Assembly: GCF_017526105.1 (NCBI RefSeq)
Contig: NZ_CP071839.1
Coordinates: 6,796,001 to 6,860,000, forward strand
Source of the DNA: Streptomyces cyanogenus
GTDB taxonomy: Bacteria; Actinomycetota; Actinomycetes; Streptomycetales; Streptomycetaceae
DNA length: 64,000 nucleotides
Direction: 5' to 3'
Part shown: positions 58,136-64,000 of the stretch, piece after piece
Numbering within the stretch: the first letter of the stretch is position 1
Layout of the letters: each line of letters opens with the position of its first letter
Made by a program: the position numbers and the translations under genes
Notes under the pieces: generated by a model
The model's database searches: none
The model's input: the letters and a program-made list of their open reading frames with translations, nothing else
Told to the model about the DNA's origin: nothing

Positions 58136-59470
58136 TCAGCCGATCGGCGCGTACAGCACCCCGAGCTTGTCGATCTCGGTGCCCGAGCGGCCGGTGAAGC
58201 CGACGATCTGCCAGCCGGCGGGCGCGGTGAGCGTGGTGCCGTCGCCGGTCGCCGTGCCCGCCGCGAGCGTGCGGCCCCGGTCGGTGGTGAACGCGGCCGA
58301 GGAGATCCGGGTACGGCCGTCCTTCCGGCCCGCGGTGAGCTTCACCGAGGTCAGGTGTTCCCCGGCGGCCAGGCTGAGGGAGACGGCCGTACCGCCCGTG
58401 CCGCCGTGGCCGAGGACCGTACCGCCGTCGTGGGCGAGGGACACGGCGTCCAGGCGGGCGCCGCCGCGCAGGGTGAGGGTGCGCGGGGCGGGCGCGGCCG
58501 GCAGGTCGTCGGCGTCGTTGAAGGCCGTGCCGTGCGGGCCGCCGAAGAAGTCGCTCGCCCGGAGCTTCGGGTTGGGCGTGTAGGAGAAGTCGACGGTGTG
58601 CGGGAAGTGGTCGGAGAGGTTGCCGCCGGCCGCGTCCAGGAATCTCGCCCACTCGTCGTGGTAGCGGGTCGCGGTCAGGGAGACGAGGTCGCTGCCGCGG
58701 TAGAGGACCTTGTCGACCACCTCGCAGTCGTCGGGCGGCGCGGACGCCGGGCACAGCAGCGGATCGGCGCCCTGCGCGGGGGCCGTGCCGCCCTTGACCA
58801 GCCGCACCCAGGCGTCGGTCAGTCCGTTGCCGTCGACGAGGGTGCGGATGTTGTCGCCGGCGCGGGTGTACCGGGTGTTGGTGTCACCCGTCACGATCAC
58901 CGCGTTGCCCGCCGAGTTGGCCTGGACGAACGCCGACAGCTGGGCGATGTTGGCGCGGCGCGCGGCCAGGGCGTCGGCGGTGTCGTCGGCGTTGGGGTGC
59001 AGGTTGTACAGGTCGACGTAGACGCCTTCGGCGAGCCGCACCCGGGCCAGGGTGAAGCCCTTGGGAGTGAGGCAGTCGGTGCCGGTGCAGTCCTTCCACC
59101 TCACCCGCTCGAAGTCCTCGAAGGGATGGTTCGACAGGGTGTTGAGGCCGTCGCCGATGCCCGCGCCGCCGCTGGTCGCGGTGCGGTGCGGGTGGTTGTC
59201 GCCGGCGTAGAGCGCCGCGTGATAGTTGAAGTCCTCCTGGACGTTGACGATGGCGTAGTCCGCCAGTCTCGGTGAGATCAGGGGTGTGTTGGTGGCCGGA
59301 TGGCTGGAGCTGAGGCCCTCCGGCAGTCCGGCCACGTTGTACGTCAAGACACTGAAGCTCCCTGAGTCGGCGGCATGCGCGGTACCGGCGGAGGCGGTGA
59401 GCCCCGACACGGTCAGCAGGCCGGCGGCGAGGGCGCCGAGGAGTCGTCCCATGGGTCGCATGCTGAACAT
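58136..59470 (-). CDS. Secreted endonuclease/exonuclease/phosphatase-family enzyme with jacalin-like lectin domain
   Basis: A 444-residue secreted protein. The signal peptide is LLGALAAGLLTVSGLTASAG, cleaved near AHA. The EEP domain begins FSVLTYNVAGLPEGL, has VNVQEDFNYH (metal glutamate), LYNLHPNADD, VIVTGDTNTRY and the catalytic histidine in NLSDHFPHTVDF, resembling neutral sphingomyelinase-like enzymes. From about residue 310 a jacalin-like lectin domain follows (LTLRGGARLDAVSLAHDGG, then GWQIVGFTGRSG). It could act on phospholipids or nucleic acids at glycan surfaces. ATG 59470 or GTG 59476 could be the start; neither has a good ribosome-binding site. Confidence 0.84.
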   Translation of the reverse strand: MFSMRPMGRLLGALAAGLLTVSGLTASAGTAHAADSGSFSVLTYNVAGLPEGLSSSHPATNTPLISPRLADYAIVNVQEDFNYHAALYAGDNHPHRTATSGGAGIGDGLNTLSNHPFEDFERVRWKDCTGTDCLTPKGFTLARVRLAEGVYVDLYNLHPNADDTADALAARRANIAQLSAFVQANSAGNAVIVTGDTNTRYTRAGDNIRTLVDGNGLTDAWVRLVKGGTAPAQGADPLLCPASAPPDDCEVVDKVLYRGSDLVSLTATRYHDEWARFLDAAGGNLSDHFPHTVDFSYTPNPKLRASDFFGGPHGTAFNDADDLPAAPAPRTLTLRGGARLDAVSLAHDGGTVLGHGGTGGTAVSLSLAAGEHLTSVKLTAGRKDGRTRISSAAFTTDRGRTLAAGTATGDGTTLTAPAGWQIVGFTGRSGTEIDKLGVLYAPIG

Positions 59471-59507
59471 GTTCACGTCAAAGCGCGGCGGTTGAGAAGG
59501 TGGTGGC

Positions 59508-59520
59508 GGAAAACGCTTGC
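59508..59520. promoter_or_regulatory. LacI/GalR-type operator candidate (GGAAAACGCTTGC)
   Basis: Imperfect palindrome of the LacI form, 38 bases upstream of the secreted enzyme start. Confidence 0.45.
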
Positions 59521-59549
59521 ACGAACACGGGGATCCCGGGCCCGGGACG

Positions 59550-59584
59550 ACCGCGGCCGGCCCGGAGGAAGAGCCGGCCGCGGT
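59550..59584 (-). terminator. Terminator of the beta-galactosidase gene
   Basis: Perfect 12-bp stem (ACCGCGGCCGGC / GCCGGCCGCGGT) with an 11-base loop, about 36 bases after the lacZ stop on the minus strand. Confidence 0.75.
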
Positions 59585-59619
59585 GGCCGTCGGGGCTGTG
59601 CGGTCGGCCGGTCGGCCGG

Positions 59620-62499
59620 TCAGCCGGTGGCGGTGGTACCGGTGGCAGCGGACGGGGAGAAGACGAACGAGAACTCCGCGGGCTCCGCCCGCAGGTGGTA
59701 CCGGGGCAGCGGCGCCGGGCCGCAGGACTGGGAACCGATGCCGTGCTGGCCGTGGTCCAGGTTGACCCAGACCGTGTCGCCGGGCACCAGGTCGCTGCGG
59801 TGCGCGGCGGCGTCCAGTTGCTCGGTGGTCCAGCGGCGGGCGGTGAGGTGGAACGCCGGGTCGCCCTCGATGCGCAGGCCGCCCAGCTCCGCCCAGCGCA
59901 CGTCGATGCGGGCGCCGTTCTCCTGGGGGCGGACGTACGGCGTCTGCAGGTCGTCCACGGTCGACTGCCAGCGGCCGACCGCGGACGCCGCCCTGGTGTC
60001 CGGATACGCCTCGCCCGGGCCACCGCCGTACCACTGCACCAGGTCGGCTGCGGACAGCCCGAAGCGGATGCCGAGGCGGGGGAGCGGTACCGACCAGTCG
60101 CCGTCCGGGACGGTGGACACGGTCAGCCGGACGCGGTCCGCGTCCGACGTCCAGCGGTACACCGTCGACAGCCCCAGCTCCCGGGCGGCCGGCGCCACCC
60201 GCGTGCGGACCGTCAGCGCGTCCTCACCCACCTCGACGGCGTCCAGGCGGTGCCGCATCCGGTGCAGGCCGAGCTTGCGCCACAGCAGCCCGTAGCGCAG
60301 GTCGCTCTGCCAGGCGGCGCCGTCGTCGTTGTCGGTGGTCGCCCGCCACACGTCAAGACGCAGACCGGTGACCGCTGCCTCGCCGATCCTCCGCAGCGCC
60401 CCGGTGCGGGCGTCGAACACGGCCGGGCCGAGGGTGATCACCCCGTCGCCGGGTGCCGGCCGGGCGGTCGCGGCGACGTACGGCACCCGGCGCGCCGACA
60501 CCGGGATCTGGCCCCAGGCGACGACATGGTCCCGCGGCGCCCACGAGGTGCCGGAGGCGAGGACCGCCCGGATGGTCCAGTGCGCCTCGCCGGCCGGTGC
60601 TCCGGCCGGTGCGGCGGGCAGCTCGACCTCGGCGGACTCGCCGGGCGCCAGCGCGGGCACCGGCAGGGTGCCGCGGTCCACGGTCTCGCCCTCGACCTCG
60701 TACGACCACGGGAAGGCGAGCGCCGACAGGTCCGCGAAGTCGTACCGGTTGGTGATCCGGACCGTGCCGGCCGGACCGTCGGCCGTGACGGTGACCGGCT
60801 CGATCACCTTCTTGTACTCCACCAGACCGGGGGAGGGCCGCCGGTCCGGGAACAGCAGGCCGTCGCAGACGAAGTTGCCGTCGTGCAGTTCCTCGCCGAA
60901 GTCGCCGCCGTAGGCGTACCCCAGTTCCGGGTGGGCGATGCCGTGGTCGATCCACTCCCAGACGAAGCCGCCCTGGAGCCGGTCGTGCGCCTCGAACAGC
61001 CGCTGGTAGTCGGCGAGTCCGCCGGGGCCGTTGCCCATGGCGTGCGCGTACTCGCAGAGGATGAACGGCAGTTCGCGGCGCCGGTGCGGACCGCCGTCCA
61101 GGCCCCGGCCGATCCGCTCGACCTCGGCGTGGCGGGCGTACATGCGTGAATAGACGTCGGTGTCACGGCAGTTGGGATCGCCCTCGTAGTGGACGAGGCG
61201 GGAGCCGTCCCGTCCGTGGATCCATTCGGCCATCGCGGTCAGGCCCCGGCCGGTGCCCGCCTCGTTGCCGAGCGACCAGATGACGACCGACGGGTGGTTC
61301 TTGTCCCGCTCGACCATGCGGGCCGCCCGGTCTAGCAGGGCCGGGGTCCAGCGGTCGTCGTCGACGGGGTTGTCCCGCCAGCCCTGCTCGGTGAAGCCGT
61401 GCGTCTCCAGGTCGCACTCGTCGATCACCCACAGGCCGTACTCGTCGCACAGGTCGAGGAAGGCCGGGTGCGGCGGGTAGTGGGAGGTGCGGACGGCGTT
61501 GATGTTGTGCCGCTTCATCAGCAGCACGTCCTCGCGCATCGTCGCGAGGTCCAGGGCGCGGCCCCGCCGCGGGTGCCACTCGTGCCGGTTGACGCCCTTG
61601 AAGAGCAGCGGCCGGCCGTTCACCTTGATCAGGCCGTCGGACAGCTCCACCGTGCGGAAGCCGATGCGCAGCGGCACCCGCTCGCCCCCGGTGGCCAGCA
61701 CGCCGTCGTACAGCCGCGGTGTCTCCGCCGTCCACGGCTCGACCGGGACGGTCACCGGCTCACCGGTGGCGACGTCGACACCGAGCTCCGGGACCGTGAC
61801 CCGGCCCGCCACGTCGGAGTCGACGCGGAGGGTGCCGGTGCCGGACAGGTGGTCGTACGAGGCGTGCACGAAGAAGTCCCGGACGCTGCCCGCGGGGCGG
61901 TGCAGCAGGGTGACGTCCCGGAAGATGCCCGGCAGCCACCACTGGTCCTGGTCCTCCAGGTAGGAGCCCGCCGACCACTGGTGGACGCGGACCGCCAGTA
62001 CGTTGCCCACGGTCTTCAGCAGATGGCCGACCGTGAACTCGTGCGGCAGCCGCGAGCCCTTGAACTCGCCGAGTTCGGTGCCGTTCAGCCAGATCCGGGC
62101 GCAGGACTCCACCCCGTCGAAGCGCAGCACCGCAGCGCCGTCTTCCGGCCAGTCCGCGGGCAGGTCGAAGACACGCAGGTGGTCGCCGGTCGGGTTCTCG
62201 GTCGGCACCCGGGGCGGGTCGACCGGGAACGGGTAGAGGTGGTTGGTGTAGACGGGCGAGCCGTGGCCCTGGAGCACCCAGTGGCCGGGGACCGTGACCT
62301 GCGCCCAGTCACCGGCGTCGTACCCCCGCGCCGCGAAGGAGTCGTCCTCGGCGTCGGCCGTGTCCGACAGCCGGAAGCGCCAGTTGCCGTTGAGGGAGAG
62401 GGACCTGGCGTCGGAGGACGCGTACCAGGCGCGGGGCGGCAGCGCCCCGGAGCCGGGCGAGACGTCCTCGACGTAGGCGGTGGTCGTGCGCAAAGACAT
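59620..62499 (-). CDS. lacZ: Beta-galactosidase, glycoside hydrolase family 2 (LacZ type)
   Basis: A 959-residue cytoplasmic enzyme with the LacZ domain order: sugar-binding jelly roll (SLNGNWRFRLSD, VPGHWVLQGHGSPVYTN), immunoglobulin-like domain, TIM barrel with the acid/base glutamate in WSLGNEAGTG and the nucleophile in FILCEYAHAMGN, and a C-terminal beta-sandwich (beta-gal small chain; QWYGGGPGEAYPDTR). ATG 62499 has AGGAG 5 bases upstream. It should hydrolyse beta-galactosides imported or released outside. The transporter that would have fed it is deleted (see 62512-62803), so it may depend on another importer. Confidence 0.95.
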   Translation of the reverse strand: MSLRTTTAYVEDVSPGSGALPPRAWYASSDARSLSLNGNWRFRLSDTADAEDDSFAARGYDAGDWAQVTVPGHWVLQGHGSPVYTNHLYPFPVDPPRVPTENPTGDHLRVFDLPADWPEDGAAVLRFDGVESCARIWLNGTELGEFKGSRLPHEFTVGHLLKTVGNVLAVRVHQWSAGSYLEDQDQWWLPGIFRDVTLLHRPAGSVRDFFVHASYDHLSGTGTLRVDSDVAGRVTVPELGVDVATGEPVTVPVEPWTAETPRLYDGVLATGGERVPLRIGFRTVELSDGLIKVNGRPLLFKGVNRHEWHPRRGRALDLATMREDVLLMKRHNINAVRTSHYPPHPAFLDLCDEYGLWVIDECDLETHGFTEQGWRDNPVDDDRWTPALLDRAARMVERDKNHPSVVIWSLGNEAGTGRGLTAMAEWIHGRDGSRLVHYEGDPNCRDTDVYSRMYARHAEVERIGRGLDGGPHRRRELPFILCEYAHAMGNGPGGLADYQRLFEAHDRLQGGFVWEWIDHGIAHPELGYAYGGDFGEELHDGNFVCDGLLFPDRRPSPGLVEYKKVIEPVTVTADGPAGTVRITNRYDFADLSALAFPWSYEVEGETVDRGTLPVPALAPGESAEVELPAAPAGAPAGEAHWTIRAVLASGTSWAPRDHVVAWGQIPVSARRVPYVAATARPAPGDGVITLGPAVFDARTGALRRIGEAAVTGLRLDVWRATTDNDDGAAWQSDLRYGLLWRKLGLHRMRHRLDAVEVGEDALTVRTRVAPAARELGLSTVYRWTSDADRVRLTVSTVPDGDWSVPLPRLGIRFGLSAADLVQWYGGGPGEAYPDTRAASAVGRWQSTVDDLQTPYVRPQENGARIDVRWAELGGLRIEGDPAFHLTARRWTTEQLDAAAHRSDLVPGDTVWVNLDHGQHGIGSQSCGPAPLPRYHLRAEPAEFSFVFSPSAATGTTATG

Positions 62500-62511
62500 C
62501 GGTCTCCTAGC

Positions 62512-62803
62512 TCAGCCCTTGATGCCGGTCTGCGCGATCCCCTGGACCAGCCGGCGCCGGAGGAAGAGGAACACGAACAGCAGGGGCAGGATCGAGATGG
62601 CGGTCGCCACGAAGAGCAGGTGGTGGTTGACGGCCTGGTTGGTCATGTACGACGACGGCGCGACCTGGACGGTCCAGGCGCTGCACCAGCTGCTTGCCCG
62701 AACGGGAGCCGCCGCCCCGGCCGTTGTTGCCGCCGCACGCGGCGAGTGAGCCGGCGGCGGCCCGGTGGGTCGAACGGCGGTCCCAGGTGCTGCTCTGTGC
62801 CGA
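62512..62803 (-). pseudogene. Deletion fusion: sugar-binding lipoprotein start joined to permease C-terminus
   Basis: From 62803 the minus strand encodes the start of a solute-binding lipoprotein (MSAQSSTWDRRSTHR, then GSLAACGGNNGRGGG, up to KQLVQ). Near 62685-62695 the frame changes and the rest encodes the last 50 residues of a MalG-type permease (SSYMTNQAVNHHLLFVA, ending LVQGIAQTGIKG). The intact genes between were lost, together with most of a binding protein and one or two permeases. The permease stop is 12 bases before lacZ, so this was the transporter of the lacZ operon. Confidence 0.8.
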
Positions 62804-62912
62804 CATGCTGACGTCCTTGTCTGCTCGTATGCGACTGCGTCTCCCACGCCCGGCGGCCGGATGACCCGCGAGTGCGCGTGGTGCGGGGCGCCAGCCTTCG
62901 GCTAAACCTTCG

Positions 62913-62924
62913 GCAATGGATTGC
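62913..62924. promoter_or_regulatory. Candidate operator GCAAT-GG-ATTGC
   Basis: A perfect inverted repeat upstream of the remnant transporter and lacZ, probably the operator of the ROK or LacI-type regulator. Confidence 0.5.
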
Positions 62925-62956
62925 ACGAAGGGCGAGAACCTTCGGGTCGAAGTTCT

Positions 62957-63097
62957 TCAGGTCGTTGACCCACCCGGCGGCGTGATGAGCAGGGCCGCGG
63001 TGACCGTCAGCGCGGCCGAGGCGGCGAGCAGGAACGATCTCTTGGTGCGGGGATGAGCGGCGCGGGGGTGAGACACGTGCATCCCTTCCGTCGTCAT
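62957..63097 (-). pseudogene. Truncated secreted-protein remnant
   Basis: An ORF of 46 residues from ATG 63097 (overlapping the ROK stop by ATGA) with a signal-peptide-like start (KRSFLLAASAALTVTAALLI) and an early stop after PPGGSTT. In the +1 frame the sequence continues as AAGWVNDLKNFDPKV, so a gene was probably truncated by frameshift or deletion. In lacZ loci of related species a secreted galactanase often lies here, which is an inference only. Confidence 0.5.
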
Positions 63098-64000
63098 GAA
63101 GGCGGTGCGGTACGGCTCCTTGCTGTGCTGGTGCGTTTCGCGGCCCTCTGCCCGACGGACTGCAACGCCCCTTCCAGCGCGAACGTGGCCGCGCCGAGGC
63201 ACACCGGGTCGGTGGGGATCGGGGAGAGAACGATCTCGGTGGCGGCCAGCGGCCGGCGCAGGGCATGCCGCGCGACCGCCTGACGGACCTCGCCGAGCAG
63301 CGGCTCGCCCAGCCGGGCGGCCACCCAGCTGCTGAGCACGACCACTTCGGGGTTGAGGAGATTGATCAGGTCGGCGATGCCGGCGCCGAGGTAACGGGCC
63401 GTGTCCCGGACGATCTTGAGCGCGACCGGGTCCTCGGCGGCGACCGCACGGGCCAGCGCGTCGACGGTGGCGGTCTGGTCCTCGGGGTGCAACAGGGTGG
63501 AGCACGGGTCGAGTTCGCGCAGGTTCTGCATGATGCCGGGCGCGCCGACGTACGTCTCCACGCACCCGTGGTTGCCGCAGTGGCACAGCCGGCCGTCCAG
63601 CACCAGCGTGGTGTGCCCCCACTCGCCGGCGCTGTTGCTCACGCCCCGGTGCAGACCCCCGCCGAGGGCCAGACCGGCGCCGACCCCGGTGCCGAGGTTC
63701 ACGACCACGGCGTCCCCACGGCCCCGCGCCGCCCCGAACCACAGCTCGGCCACCGTGCAGGCGCGCAACGGATTGTCCAGGTACAGCGGGTAGGCGATGT
63801 GCTCGGCGAGCAGGTCGAGCAGCGGTACGCCGTGCCAGTCCCAGTTGGGCGCATACTCGGCGACCCCGGTGTCCCGGTCCACCTGCCCCGGCACGCTCAC
63901 CCCGACGCCGAGCACGCGGGCCGCCTCGACGCCGGCCTGGGCGACCACCGAGCCGACCGCGGTGGCGACCTGCCCGACCACCTGCTCGGGCCGGCTCTCG
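63094..64000 (-). CDS. ROK-family transcriptional regulator or sugar kinase (N-terminus outside window)
   Basis: A ROK protein running off the right edge; the frame is open to base 64000. Visible are VLGVGVSVPGQVDRDTGV, VVVNLGTGVGAGLALGGGLH (ATP/phosphate loop), NSAGEWGHTTLVLDG and the zinc-binding CHCGNHGCVE motif. The position beside lacZ and the usual ROK layout suggest a repressor with an N-terminal helix-turn-helix that is cut off. It probably senses galactose-type sugars and controls the operon. Confidence 0.88.
   Translation of the reverse strand, partial: ESRPEQVVGQVATAVGSVVAQAGVEAARVLGVGVSVPGQVDRDTGVAEYAPNWDWHGVPLLDLLAEHIAYPLYLDNPLRACTVAELWFGAARGRGDAVVVNLGTGVGAGLALGGGLHRGVSNSAGEWGHTTLVLDGRLCHCGNHGCVETYVGAPGIMQNLRELDPCSTLLHPEDQTATVDALARAVAAEDPVALKIVRDTARYLGAGIADLINLLNPEVVVLSSWVAARLGEPLLGEVRQAVARHALRRPLAATEIVLSPIPTDPVCLGAATFALEGALQSVGQRAAKRTSTARSRTAPPS

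Overview
The window is high-GC actinobacterial chromosome and almost certainly Streptomyces. Codon third positions are strongly GC-biased, many genes start with GTG or use ATGA/GTGA overlaps, and leaderless promoters (TAnnnT 6-8 nt before the start codon) are common. The cys/sulfonate cluster has the gene order I know from S. coelicolor. No rRNA, tRNA, CRISPR array or insertion sequence was recognised.

Layout. 1-12 kb: a 5'-truncated HEPN-like/DUF5919-like protein, a DnaQ-type exonuclease, a phosphotransferase, a three-gene sugar ABC importer without its own ATPase, an OleD-type macrolide glycosyltransferase behind a palindromic operator, an MMPL exporter, a ketopantoate-reductase-like enzyme and a DsbA-fold protein. 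12.2-25.2 kb is the most interesting part: two genes on the + strand that share a 16-residue N/G-rich motif, convergent with an eight-gene minus-strand operon. That operon encodes an FN3-repeat protein, a zinc-ribbon GTPase, a GTPase-associated protein 1 (GAP1), a membrane-anchored zinc-ribbon GTPase, a 39-residue single-TM protein, a TerY-like vWA protein, a PP2C phosphatase and a kinase with a zinc ribbon. I read it as a phospho-regulated GTPase signalling or conflict system with possible prion-like adaptors.

25.4-35 kb: assimilatory sulfate reduction and sulfonate uptake on one strand (cysteine-type leader peptide, sir, a zinc-ribbon protein, cysH, cysC, cysD, cysN, a small ORF, SsuA/B/C-type transporter, sirohydrochlorin chelatase). 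Sulfate is adenylated by CysDN, phosphorylated by CysC, reduced by CysH and then Sir, with the chelatase supplying siroheme. 35-48.6 kb is mixed metabolism and regulation: acetyltransferase, secreted protein, GAF-HTH regulator, AidB-like acyl-CoA dehydrogenase, YihY membrane protein, an HTH-coiled-coil-receiver fusion, DUF817, VOC, ThuA-like and ICL/PEP-mutase-like proteins.

48.6-64 kb is more fluid. It has a decayed LacI regulator, a 2-hydroxyacid dehydrogenase, two heptanucleotide tandem-repeat tracts flanking a carboxylesterase, homocysteine methyltransferase, a DUF2264 protein, a second ICL-family lyase overlapping an alpha/beta hydrolase antisense, a TetR regulator and a secreted phosphodiesterase-lectin. 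It ends with a lacZ locus whose sugar ABC transporter has collapsed into one fused remnant, followed by a ROK regulator that runs off the right edge.

Limits: all names come from motif and family recognition by eye; no database search was run. Start codons were chosen from ribosome-binding sites, overlaps and leaderless promoters and can be off.
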